Shown here: positions 18,429 through 26,624 of the stretch, one piece after another
Layout of the letters: each line of letters opens with the position of its first letter
How positions within the stretch are numbered: the stretch's first letter is position 1
Source: Deltaproteobacteria bacterium
Lineage (GTDB): Bacteria; Myxococcota_A; UBA796; GCA-2862545
NCBI GenBank assembly: GCA_007693595.1
Contig: REDI01000041.1
Coordinates: 62,001-126,000 of the forward strand
DNA: 64,000 nt
Direction of reading: 5' to 3'
The notes under the pieces: generated by a model
Database searches by the model: none
The model's input: only the letters and a program-made list of their open reading frames with translations
Told to the model about the DNA's origin: nothing
Translations under genes and position numbers: made by a program

Positions 18429-18909
18429 TTGGGCAGCAAGGTGGGGCCGCCTTGCGGGTACATGAGCTGCGCTTGGCGCGGTCGGGTTGAGCATGTGGAC
18501 AGGGATTCACCGCCCGTGTTCTTGCCAAGGAGCCCATGACTTCGGAGGCCCGCCACTCGGCTGGCGCACAGGTTTCCCATAGGTCATCCATAGCGGGTCT
18601 GTGGAAGACGTCTCCCGAGGCCAGCTCCAAGCGGGGCATGACTCAGAGCGTGTGGAGCAAAGTGGGTTTTTTGAGTCAGGGTCCCTCCTCAATCGGCTTG
18701 TCGACGAGAGATCTTCAGAGCTTGGACTATTGAACTGAGCTGCGGAGCGGGATCGTGGTTGCCCGATTGAAGGCTCTCGATTGAATCCGATCTTTTTTCA
18801 TGAGAGTGGATCAAGACATCGAGATCTCGGGCCTCGTGGTCGAGGGAGACAGGAAATGTATTTCCGATCTGGCCTTCCGAAAACATACCTTCAAAGGTGG
18901 CGCCAAGTC
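18429..18909. other. Gene-free regulatory stretch upstream of the large RNA
   Basis: No credible reading frame is visible. It contains an inverted repeat TGACTCA/TGAGTCA (18639-18645 and 18672-18678), a perfect direct repeat CGATTGAA (18764-18771 and 18778-18785), and two short dyads (CGAGATCTCG near 18819; CCTCG/CGAGG at 18831-18844). The direct repeat lies about 150-170 bases upstream of the predicted sigma-54 start site, the usual distance for enhancer-binding activator sites. That role is an inference. Confidence 0.4.
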
Positions 18910-18925
18910 TGGCACGCTCCCTGCA
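18910..18925 (+). promoter_or_regulatory. Sigma-54 (-24/-12) promoter of the large non-coding RNA
   Basis: TGGCACG at 18910-18916, four bases, then CTGCA at 18921-18925. This matches the sigma-54 consensus TGGCACG-N4-TTGCA at all positions but one, and the invariant GG and GC are exactly 10 bases apart. It predicts transcription from about 18936. The first base of the long closing helix of the downstream RNA is 18937, which supports the call independently. A sigma-54 promoter requires an enhancer-binding activator, which is not encoded nearby. Confidence 0.75.
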
Positions 18926-18935
18926 TAGAGTCGGG

Positions 18936-21597
18936 GTGCAGCCGGTTGAGCCGGTGAGCGACCGACGGGAGCATCCCAAAGTCCTCACCCGCAATCCGGG
19001 TGGAGCCCTCGGGCAGCCACACGCTCTTTGACGTCGAAAACTCCATGGAGGGTGGTGACCCTACCCCTCGTTCGCGCTCCGCGGCTCTCAAGCTGCGGAA
19101 GACGAGAGGCACTCACCTACTCAGACCTCGGACAGACCTGTTCGCCTCGCCCAAGCGCCGCTCGCGGTGTGCAAGCGAACTCAGCGCCTCGGCGCAGAGC
19201 AGCCGGCACCCCCTCGGGGGCGCTGGAACGAACAGGGGATCGCACCCTCGGGTGCAACGATGGCCTGGGAAAAACCTCGAAGGAGACCAAAGCCCATGGA
19301 AGGACAGGAACCCGGAGGGTGGCAACATCCAAAGGGAACACGGACTCGTCGACGGAGCAAAGCCTCGAAGGTGACCGCTCCTCACTCACCCCGTCGTGGG
19401 AAGTGAGCGACCCGACCAACAGATCGCCGTTCGCGGTGGTTGAAGGAGAGGTCGTTGCGAAGGCTCACCAGCCTCGGCTGGCAGAGATCGCACCATGAGA
19501 CGAGCCGACATCGAGGCACGGCGTAAGCCAAGAGGGTGCGTAGCTCTCTGCCAAGATGTCGAGCGCGGCCTACGGGTCGCACCTCGGGAGAGCCCGCCGA
19601 TACGGGGACCCGAGGGAGCTTCGGTCACGCGGAAGGCACCGCGGGCTGAGGTCGGGGTAGGGGCGTCCTCACGCTCCTGCTCAAGTCAGCGTGAACGCTG
19701 GCGCGCGGTCATGGCTCCCCAGCCACAGACCGTAAGGTCTGCGCTGTGCGCAGACGGCTTGAGGGCGTTCCCAGCGCTCCAAGCGGGTCGGTCGTGCGAC
19801 GGTACGGCCGTGGATACCTCTCGTAGGTGTCCCCGAGCCTCGGACTGCGGTGGCTCGGAAGGGGGCGGGGGTCTTCGGGGCCCTGCCGGCAGCTCATTAG
19901 AGCTGTCTTCTGCATTGTCCCTGGTCAGTGCAGAGTGAGATCGCGAGATCTCAAGCGCACGGAGCGATCGGTGCGTCGCTTTGGCGGCTTGCGAGAGTCG
20001 TCGGGGTGAGGGTCTCCTCGGAGGTCCTATCAGGGCGGACGAGCCGACTACGCGGCGGTCGTCTGAGCGGTTGACCCGCGACGGCAGGTCTTCCTCCGGC
20101 ACCTCGGTGATCCGGTGAGCCCCCTCGGGGAGCTCGGCCCACGCGAGAATACTCCCAGTGTTCGAGTGCGGAAGGCCACTTTGGTGGAAGCAGCAGGGGG
20201 CTCGCCAGCCAAAAGGTGAGTGACCCGAGCCCGACCTCGGTCGGGGGTGCTCTTCGGGGGCACGACAGCGGGCGATGCGTTCCGGGCATCGACGTTCCGA
20301 CCTCGGTCGGTGAGCCGCTTCGGCGGACGCGGGTGGCCTCGGCTGCCTTACGGAGCACCGCGTGGCTGCGGTGGGCGTCACCCTTCGGGGGAGGCGTCAG
20401 TCAGGGCCTCGGCGCTGGCGACAGACGAGGGCGGATACCGACCGCTCACGCTGAACGGGGATGCTCCCTCGGGAGTGTCGGGCGCGAGCCTGGGGGCTGC
20501 CTCTAGGGGCAGAGGTGCCGACCTTCATCGGCAGCCGGAGCTTCGGTCGACCCTCTACGATCGAGTTGCTCATGGGATCGGCCCCGTGAGCCCACACTGG
20601 AGACAGTGCGGTCGGATGTCCCGTCTCTTCGGAGACGGGCCTGCAGCTCGCCCGGGCTGCAATGCGGCGCGCTTCTCGCGGCGTGTCGAGCCATCAGCGC
20701 GTGACCTTCGGGTCGTGACAGGATGGACAGAGGGTAGGGAGCCGAGCGCGTCTCGGCAGAGGAACCCCGACAGCTCTTCGGAGCTGAGCCCCTCGGCCGG
20801 CGACGGTAGAGGTGGCGTCTCACGGTAGAGAAGAAACATCAAGGGGGCAACGGCCGCGGTGACGCGGTACGGCTGTCGACCAGGAACATTCTTCGAAGGG
20901 TCCGAACGCATCGCGAGGGCAGCTCCTCGTGGGCCGCGAGGTTCACCTCAACGCTCGCAGCAAGCCGAAACGCGATGAACCCCAGAGTCGGCAGCAGGAT
21001 GCAACAAGCCTGCGGAGCCAGTGCGGAGTAATCCGGCGAGGTGGTGAGAAACCACGAGGTCGGAACGAGACAGGGTCGCATGGTCGCGACTCTCCGAAGC
21101 CACCCTCGGGTGGTGGGAGTGGACGCACAGGTCGTGAAGCCAGCCCGCAGCGGATCTCGTCGCAAGACGAGAGAGGCAGCAAATCAGGCGGGTGACACGC
21201 GAACGACAGAGGGGAAAGAGAACGGACGAACGGCGCTCAGGTGCCCTCAGAGACGGGGGAGGCCGCGAGCGCGAGGGACCAGGGCGGTGCGAAGGTGCTG
21301 CTGAAGGTCACACAGGGCAGCGAGAGGCTTCGGCCTTGAGCGACAGCCTGGCAGTCTCCCCGAAGAGAGGCGTCGGTGACGGCGCAAGCTCGGGGGAGCG
21401 CGGGAGAGGCCAACGACCCGCACCACGCTTGCCGCAGGCAGGGATGCACTGGCGTTCGCTGGTGTCTGCCCGCTCTCTGAAAGTCCACGCACGCACCTTC
21501 GCGGGTGCGCGCCTAGCTCTGGTTCTGTTCGTCCTGTCCTCCATCGGCTCGACTGGCTGTAGCACCCCGATCACGTCCGCGTGGTCGGGGTGTTTTT
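18936..21597 (+). ncRNA. Candidate giant structured non-coding RNA, about 2.66 kb
   Basis: No reading frame here looks coding. The 5' end comes from the sigma-54 promoter, the 3' end from the intrinsic terminator. Bases 18937-18956 pair with 21542-21561 (20 consecutive pairs, four G-U), joining the ends. Inside are many perfect hairpins. UUCG-capped: 20315-20326, 20620-20639 (8 bp), 20771-20786. CUCG-capped: 19242-19255, 19468-19481, 20231-20244, 20297-20310, 21100-21113. GNRA-capped: 19726-19741, 19936-19953 (7 bp), 20595-20608, 20853-20868, 21155-21172 (7 bp). A three-way junction is visible at 19506-19561 (outer stem 19506-19512/19555-19561, closing stem 19515-19518/19549-19552, arms 19520-19529 and 19531-19547). 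Purine-rich linkers separate helices, as in rRNA. I see no hallmark sequence of rRNA, RNase P, tmRNA or group II introns. Function unknown. Confidence 0.8.
21563..21597 (+). terminator. Strong intrinsic terminator of the large RNA
   Basis: A 13-bp stem (21563-21575 with 21580-21592, one G-U pair) is capped by the tetraloop TCCG, a UNCG-type loop, and followed directly by TTTTT (21593-21597). It begins two bases after the 3' strand of the RNA's closing helix. This is the clearest rho-independent terminator in the window, and no plus-strand protein gene precedes it. Confidence 0.9.
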
Positions 21598-21998
21598 CGT
21601 GGGGCCCTCGGAAACTGGGGCCCCTCCGGAGGGGAGCTCCGAATGACGGTTCTTGATGTGTTTTGCCGGGGGCGGCTGCGGTCGCGTAGCGGCTCCAGCG
21701 GAAGTCACGCGGATCTCGAGCCGCTCGCGCAGCACCGAGGCTGGCTAGACGCCTTGGTCTAGCCCAGCAGGCGCAGGTCGTGGCGGAGGGCTTCGGTGTC
21801 TAGAGGCGTGGGCAGGGCTTCAGAACCGTTTGGGCGGATGGCGCCATCAACTCACGCGACGGAAGGGATCCACCATCGCCGATGGGCCACGGCTCGACCC
21901 GCACGGTACGCCACCACGAGACCCCTGTCGCAGCCGCTATCGGTCTTCGACCGGAATGGCCCCATAGAGGGGTTGGGGAACGGCTCTGGGCGTGGCCG
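21598..21998. other. Intergenic stretch without a supportable gene
   Basis: Two GC-rich palindromes follow the terminator: GGGGCCC (21601-21607) with GGGCCCC (21618-21624), and CCCCTC/GAGGGG (21621-21634). On the minus strand around 21760-21840 there is a short stretch with coding-like codon use that is broken by a frameshift, perhaps a gene remnant. I see nothing else. Confidence 0.3.
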
Positions 21999-22463
21999 TC
22001 AGTCGTTCACGATCAGCAACGAGAAGACGGCCTCGTCGCGGTGATGAGGTCCGTCGATGTCGACCGTGAACTCCCAGATCCCCGGCATGGTCAAGTGGAG
22101 CCCTTCGGCAGTGAAGATCCCTTGCTCGTCGCTCGGCACGACGGTGACCGCCCCGGTCCCGTGTCCGTGGTCTGGCATCACGGCGTCGAAGCGTACGGCC
22201 TTGGTGTCGGTGGCTACCGGCTGGCCATCTTGGTCGATCCCCAGGGTCACCGTGTGCACGCCGACGGTGGGGCCCTCAGAGAGAGTCAGCGCCACTTCGT
22301 AGTGCCCCCCGAGGCCTTGGACGACCATGCCGTCTTCATACGTCATCAACTCCCGCGGGTCCGGTTGCTGGTGGGCATGGCTGTGGCCGTGGCTGTCGTC
22401 GTCCCCTGGACAGCCCAGCAGGGACAGGGGCAGGAGTGCCAGGACCCGGCAGTGGTGCTTCAC
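21999..22463 (-). CDS. Small lipoprotein with a FixH/YtkA-like domain
   Basis: A 154-residue protein. The start is the GTG at 22463, six bases after a GGAGG ribosome site, which leads directly into a signal peptide ending LSLLGCPG (lipobox Cys at about 18). The N-terminus of the mature protein is His/Asp-rich (DDDSHGHSHAHQ), suggesting metal binding. The rest (about 45-154) looks like an immunoglobulin-like YtkA/FixH fold, with the typical GIWEFTVDIDG motif near the end. Such domains often occur in copper or redox proteins of the envelope, but the role here is unknown. The longer frame reaching 22865 only translates the neighbouring Smr gene out of frame. Confidence 0.75.
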   Translation of the reverse strand: MKHHCRVLALLPLSLLGCPGDDDSHGHSHAHQQPDPRELMTYEDGMVVQGLGGHYEVALTLSEGPTVGVHTVTLGIDQDGQPVATDTKAVRFDAVMPDHGHGTGAVTVVPSDEQGIFTAEGLHLTMPGIWEFTVDIDGPHHRDEAVFSLLIVND

Positions 22464-22546
22464 GAAGGCCTCCAGGGGGATGAGCGCGTGTCGCTGAAAG
22501 CCATAGGCGGCTTGCCGAGGTGGCGCCATGCCTGGGACGCTCGCCT

Positions 22547-22960
22547 CTACCCGAACATCCATCGCCAGAGCGCGTGCAGCAGTCCCCAGGGTGAGGGGAC
22601 CCGCCCCTCGTCCCGAACCACCTCCAGCCGCGCTCGACCGACGGGGCTCACCCTCCAGCCTCGGCTCCGCGCCTCTGCCAGGATCGCCTCGCGCAGCTTG
22701 GAGTGCCCGCCGGTGTGACGACCGCCGCCGGTGACCAGCCGGGCCGCGGCGACGTCGCCCTTCTCGAGCGCATCCAAGACGGCGATCCCGAGCTTGACCG
22801 AGAGGTCGTGCAGATCGATGACCGGCCAGCCACCCTCCCAGGTGGTGTGAGTGCCGACCCTCCATCGCCGCTGCTTGGCCCAGGGCAGGCCCGCAGCGCG
22901 CCGCTCGACCTCGCGCAGCGCGTCCTCCAAGGCCTTCATGTCGCTGACCACCTCGCTCAT
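22547..22960 (-). CDS. Smr-domain protein
   Basis: A 137-residue protein consisting mainly of a Smr (small MutS-related) domain. IDLHDLSVKLGIAVLDALEKG (about 48-68; the DLH motif) and ARLVTGGGRHTGGHSKLREAI (about 73-92; the glycine-rich loop) match the family, although the usual HGxG is replaced by GGGRHTGG. Smr domains are nucleases or nucleic-acid binders. This stand-alone copy may act in RNA or DNA metabolism. The ATG at 22960 follows AGGAGCACCC. The same-strand neighbour downstream is the FixH-like lipoprotein. The longer frame up to 23860 is not supported. Confidence 0.78.
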   Translation of the reverse strand: MSEVVSDMKALEDALREVERRAAGLPWAKQRRWRVGTHTTWEGGWPVIDLHDLSVKLGIAVLDALEKGDVAAARLVTGGGRHTGGHSKLREAILAEARSRGWRVSPVGRARLEVVRDEGRVPSPWGLLHALWRWMFG

Positions 22961-23034
22961 GGGTGCTCCTTGGTCGGTCACCCCGCTTCGATAGCGCGAC
23001 TGGAGGAGGCCTCTCCGTCGTCGCGGCGGTGGGT

Positions 23035-23733
23035 CTACCCCTCGAGCGGGATCACATAGTAGAGCACGGCGAAGAAGTGGGCGGCCGCCCCGCCGAGCAC
23101 AAAGAGGTGCCAGACGACATGGCCGAAGCGGAGGCTGTACCAGCCGTAGAAGATGGTGCCCAGGGTATAGAGCAGACCCCCCAGACCCAACAGGGCCAGG
23201 CCGCTCCACGACATCGCCATGATCAAGGGGTAGGCGGCGATGACGATGATCCAGCCCATGATGAGGTACAGAGCGATCGAGACCTTGGGGTATTTGCCGA
23301 TCGCCACCAGCTTGAACACGATGCCGAGGATGGCCAGCCCCCAGGCGATCCCAAAGATCGACCAGCCCCAGCCCCCTCGGATCGTCACCAAGGTAAAGGG
23401 CGTGTACGTGCCGGCGATGAGCAGGTAGATGAAGGCGTGGTCGAGCACCCAAAAGATGTGCTTGAGCCGCATGTTCGTGATGCCGTGGTACAGGGCAGAG
23501 CCGGTGAAGAGCAGCACCATGGAGGCGCCGTAGATCGAGGCAGCGACGATGCGGTAAGGGTCGCCCGTGTCCGCGGCCATGACGATCATCACCACGAGGC
23601 CCACGATCGAGGCGATGGCCCCGAGCCCGTGGGTAAGGGAGTTGAAAAACTCCTCGAGAGGGGACTGATGCCCAGGTAGATCCGCGAGGATGCGTTCGTG
23701 TGAGGTGGCGTTCATGTTCGGTTTCTGACCCAT
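23035..23733 (-). CDS. Hemolysin III / PAQR-family membrane protein
   Basis: A 232-residue integral membrane protein with about seven transmembrane helices. Conserved PAQR/YqfA features are the N-terminal EEFFNSLTHGLGAIAS, SALYHG, LDHAFIYLLIAGTYTP (the Asp-His pair thought to bind metal) and the C-terminal WHLFVLGGAAAHFFAV. The family includes proteins annotated as hemolysin III, some of which influence membrane lipid composition. I start at the ATG at 23733 (MGQKPN); 23715 is possible, and the longer frame from 23826 lacks a ribosome site. It is divergent from the esterase gene across a 332-base spacer. Confidence 0.88.
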   Translation of the reverse strand: MGQKPNMNATSHERILADLPGHQSPLEEFFNSLTHGLGAIASIVGLVVMIVMAADTGDPYRIVAASIYGASMVLLFTGSALYHGITNMRLKHIFWVLDHAFIYLLIAGTYTPFTLVTIRGGWGWSIFGIAWGLAILGIVFKLVAIGKYPKVSIALYLIMGWIIVIAAYPLIMAMSWSGLALLGLGGLLYTLGTIFYGWYSLRFGHVVWHLFVLGGAAAHFFAVLYYVIPLEG

Positions 23734-23862
23734 GCTCAAGAAGGTGACTGGCGGGGGGCGAGGCGTCAACCGAGATCGTACCGACTGCCCTAGAGACACG
23801 CTGGATGGTAGGGCGAGTCGCGCCACGAACCAACAGGCTCTGTGAGGACAGCATAACCATAA

Positions 23863-23893
23863 GTTACGAGAGCGTAGGTTACGTTATCGTAAC
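23863..23893. promoter_or_regulatory. GTTACG/CGTAAC operator-like repeats
   Basis: GTTACG at 23863-23868, again at 23878-23883, and its reverse complement CGTAAC at 23888-23893. The last two form a perfect palindrome with a TTAT spacer, and the direct copies are spaced by 15 bases. The cluster sits in the 332-base spacer between the divergent hemolysin-III and esterase genes, in an AT-richer patch, as expected for a repressor or activator site. The protein that binds it is unknown. Nothing else in the spacer is distinctive. Confidence 0.5.
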
Positions 23894-24065
23894 TCTTGGT
23901 CTACCTTGGGAGAAGAGTAGGATCTTTGCTGTGAATACGGTAGGGGTCGATCTCTTGCATCGCGCTGAGTCAGGCGAGGGTGCTCGCGGCACGAGCGGGT
24001 TCGGTGGAGCGTCCTCGTCATCGTCTTTGGCGCTGGATACGTCATCGGTCCGTTCGAGGTCTCTC

Positions 24066-24956
24066 ATGCGTCTGGTTGCGCCCCTACTCCTGCTCGCCTG
24101 CACGACGGATCCTTCCGACCGTTCCGCCGTCTCGATCGATCCTCGCCAGGATCCCGTCACCTGGCCCGAGGTGGTCGGGGGCGATCGGCCGGCGGCGCTC
24201 CACGCGCCGAGCGTGCACGATGGCGCCTCACTCCTGCCGCTGGTGGTGGTCTTACACGGCTACGGAGCCAACGGCGCGCTCCAGAACGCCTACTTCGGTC
24301 TCTCGGCGCGGGTTGAGGATCGCGGCATGGTGGTGGTGCTGCCCGACGGCACGGTCGACGGCAGCAACCGGCGGTTCTGGAACGCCACCGACGCCTGCTG
24401 CGACTTTGGGGGCACCGGGGTCGACGACGTGTCCTACCTTCTGGGGCTGGTCGATGAGGTCGAGGCGAGCCTGCCTATCGATCCGGACCGCGTCACCTTC
24501 ATCGGGCATAGCAACGGGGGCTTCATGGCTCACCGTCTGGCCTGCGAAGCGCCCGACCGGATCGCGGGCATTCTCAGCCTCGCTGGCGCGAGCTTCGCCC
24601 AGGCGTCTGCCTGCACCGGGTCGGGGTCGACCAGCGTGCTGCAGGTCCACGGCACCAACGACACGACCATCCTGTTCGAGGGGGGGGAGCTCGCCGGTGG
24701 CCCAGCCTATCCCTCGGCGCGGGTCGGGGTGGAGCGCTGGGCGGAGCGGGCCGGCTGCGGAGCGCCGGTCGAGCAGGGATGGTCGAGCTTCGACAACGCG
24801 GTCCAGGGCGAAGAGACCCGGCGCGAGCGCTGGCAGCACTGCGAAGAGGACCGGAACGTCGCCCTCTGGACGATGCAAGGAAGCGGACATCTACCTGGCG
24901 TCAACCAGGACTTCCGCGAAGCCATCGCCGACTGGTTGCTCGCGGTGCGGCGCTGA
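24066..24956 (+). CDS. Secreted esterase, polyhydroxybutyrate-depolymerase/LpqC family
   Basis: A 296-residue alpha/beta hydrolase exported as a lipoprotein (MRLVAPLLLLAC, lipobox Cys 12). The oxyanion region is VVLHGYGANG (61-70). The nucleophile elbow is GHSNGG with Ser149. The probable acid is in HGTNDTT (about 199-205) and the His in GSGHLPG near 272. The pattern LPDGTVDGSNRRFWNATDACC is typical of PHB depolymerase/feruloyl-esterase-like enzymes, with a likely disulfide. I chose the ATG at 24066 because it begins the signal peptide; the frame is open upstream to 23805 without a signal. The substrate is unproven. Confidence 0.87.
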   Translation: MRLVAPLLLLACTTDPSDRSAVSIDPRQDPVTWPEVVGGDRPAALHAPSVHDGASLLPLVVVLHGYGANGALQNAYFGLSARVEDRGMVVVLPDGTVDGSNRRFWNATDACCDFGGTGVDDVSYLLGLVDEVEASLPIDPDRVTFIGHSNGGFMAHRLACEAPDRIAGILSLAGASFAQASACTGSGSTSVLQVHGTNDTTILFEGGELAGGPAYPSARVGVERWAERAGCGAPVEQGWSSFDNAVQGEETRRERWQHCEEDRNVALWTMQGSGHLPGVNQDFREAIADWLLAVRR

Positions 24957-25144
24957 GGCTCCTCGAAGGGGCCGGGCGGAGGCCTTGTCGGGCCGGTCCT
25001 CTCTGACCCTGAGGAGGGCTCGGTCGCTTTGTCGGCGTGAAAACCTAAAGAAGCAAAATCTTTCTGGAGGCTTCTTGCGCGAGCCGATGCCTTTGCTTCT
25101 GGACCGGATCTTATGGAAACCGAATATCACCTTCATGGTGTCTC

Positions 25145-25554
25145 ATGCTCTCGCTCCTACTCCTCCTCTCTGCCGCCCTCGCCGGACGTCCGGAGCCGCT
25201 GTCTGCAGAGGCGCGGACGCGAATACCTTTGCGAAGGTACGTTTCAGCGCTCTCGACTTTCCGACGCGAGAGGGGCAGGGCATCAAGAGCTTCACCTTCG
25301 ACCTGTTCGTGTGGCCCGAAGGGGCCGAGGTGTTCGAGGGACCTTTCCACTTTGAAGACTCGATCCCGTCGAGCGGAGGCGCGCGCTGCTTCGACATGGT
25401 GGGGCGATGACGCGGGGTGGAGGATCTGCCCCGCCGTCGACGCGTCGTGGAGGACCCCTCGGGAGAAGAGCCGCTTGCCTGGTGGGTCCCGCTCGTCGAA
25501 GTGCTCCGCGCCCTCTGGTTTCTGGGCGGTCGCCCATCGGGGGGTGGCAGATGA
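25145..25554 (+). pseudogene. Frameshifted small secreted protein gene
   Basis: An ATG at 25145 opens a good signal peptide (MLSLLLLLSAALAG), but that frame then becomes Arg/Ser-rich and non-protein-like. From about 25230 a different frame has strong coding character (TFAKVRFSALDFPTREGQ, then FDLFVWPEGAEVF), consistent with a frameshift near 25200-25230. That second frame meets a TGA at 25408-25410 and then stays coding-like, with a Trp-rich end (PLAWWVPLVEVLRALWFLGG), until a TGA at 25552-25554. It is either a decayed gene with two lesions or contains sequence errors. The original function is not recognisable. Confidence 0.5.
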
Positions 25555-25560
25555 CTCGTC

Positions 25561-26412
25561 TCAGCGCCGCGGCACGCTCGGCTCGACGTCTTCGCAGCGT
25601 CGGGAGCCGCGAGAGAAGTGGCAGAGCTGGTCCTGTCCGATGACGAGAGCGTCGACCGGCTCGCGATAGGTATAAGGAGTTTCGAAGCCCCAGCCCCAGC
25701 AGGTGGCGATGCCCCGGGCGTCGACGGCGCAGGAGCTGTTCTCGCCGACGGAGAGCTGCCTGAAGCGGCCGGATGGGCGGTCGAGCTTACCGACCGAGTC
25801 GCTGCCCCAGCAGCGGATCTGGCCGTCTTCGAGGAGCGCACAGGAGTGGGCCTGCCCGACACCGATCGACACAAAGGGCCCGGAGACCTTCTCGGGGCGG
25901 TATCCCCAGCACTCTATATCGCCGCTGACCTCGAGCCCGCAGCCGTGCAATACGCCAAGATCGAAGCTGGTGAACCGACCTCTGGGCGGGGAGGCCTGAT
26001 CCTCGGTGTCGCGACCCCAGCAGCGGAGCGTTCCGTCGACCCGAAGGCCGCAGCTCGTGCGGCCTTCAGCGCGGACCCGCACGAAGCGGTCGGAGGGGGC
26101 GTCGAGCTGGCCGTCTTCGTTGTTCCCCCAGCAGATGGCGCGCCCTTGGTCGGTGAGAGCGCAGCCGTGCATCGGCCCCATGTCGACCTGGACGAAGGTG
26201 CCCGAGGGGGTGCCGGGAGGGGTGCTGCCCGGGGAGCCCCAGCAAGAGAGGGCGCCCTGGTGGTCGATCTCGCACCCCCCGTCCTTCGTGGCGAGGGAGA
26301 AGCGATCGAGGTCGCTGTAGCTCCGGGTCTGGCCGCCAGGGTGTTGAGGAGCGGCCTTGCAGGCTGCGAGCAGGAGGGCGAGAGAGAGCGATGAGAGAAG
26401 GCTTGATTTCAC
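25561..26412 (-). CDS. RCC1-repeat lipoprotein, short form
   Basis: A 283-residue lipoprotein (signal ending ALLLAAC; Cys at about 18). The mature part holds RCC1-type repeats marked by Cys-Ala/Gly ... Cys-Trp-Gly pairs (LSCWGSP, AICWGNN, LRCWGRD, IECWGYR, IRCWGSD, ATCWGWG), about six blades, and ends with a further Cys pair. The start is GTG at 26412 with AGGAG seven bases ahead. It is shorter than the related protein at 17018-18403 and lacks the Ser/Asp-rich linker. It lies tail-to-tail with the frameshifted secreted-protein remnant. Probably an extracellular binding or scaffold protein; the ligand is unknown. Confidence 0.85.
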   Translation of the reverse strand: MKSSLLSSLSLALLLAACKAAPQHPGGQTRSYSDLDRFSLATKDGGCEIDHQGALSCWGSPGSTPPGTPSGTFVQVDMGPMHGCALTDQGRAICWGNNEDGQLDAPSDRFVRVRAEGRTSCGLRVDGTLRCWGRDTEDQASPPRGRFTSFDLGVLHGCGLEVSGDIECWGYRPEKVSGPFVSIGVGQAHSCALLEDGQIRCWGSDSVGKLDRPSGRFRQLSVGENSSCAVDARGIATCWGWGFETPYTYREPVDALVIGQDQLCHFSRGSRRCEDVEPSVPRR

Positions 26413-26624
26413 GAGGACTCCTAGGGGTGGCCGCTCTCGGAGCAGGCCGTGGGCTGAAGGGTGGCGTCAGGACTGCTCCAGGGCGTTACCCGATGAACGG
26501 CTCCCCGACGACCACGCGGCGGACGCGAGAGGAAGACGCCAGCGAGAGGGCGCGCCGTCGAGTACCTCGCCCTCTGGAGCGCCGAGGTCCAGAGCCTCGC
26601 CGTGAGGGGGCCCCCGGAGCCGGG

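Noticed and set aside
19686-20381. Open frame of 231 codons on the minus strand, and many similar frames between 18.9 and 21.6 kb
   Set aside because: Low-complexity Arg/Ser/Pro-rich translations without ribosome sites, running through perfect hairpins. Such frames arise by chance in GC-rich DNA.
18936-21597. Region considered as 16S/23S rRNA, RNase P RNA, tmRNA or a group II intron
   Set aside because: None of the invariant rRNA segments, no RNase P P4 core, no tmRNA tRNA-like ends, and no group II domain V or reverse transcriptase were seen.
23943-23960. TTGCAT with GG ten bases before its GC, upstream of the esterase gene, as another sigma-54 promoter
   Set aside because: The -24 half matches only the GG dinucleotide, far weaker than the three accepted sites.
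25408-25410. In-frame TGA considered as selenocysteine
   Set aside because: The gene already needs a frameshift upstream, no selenoprotein family is recognised, and no SECIS-like hairpin directly follows. Decay is simpler.
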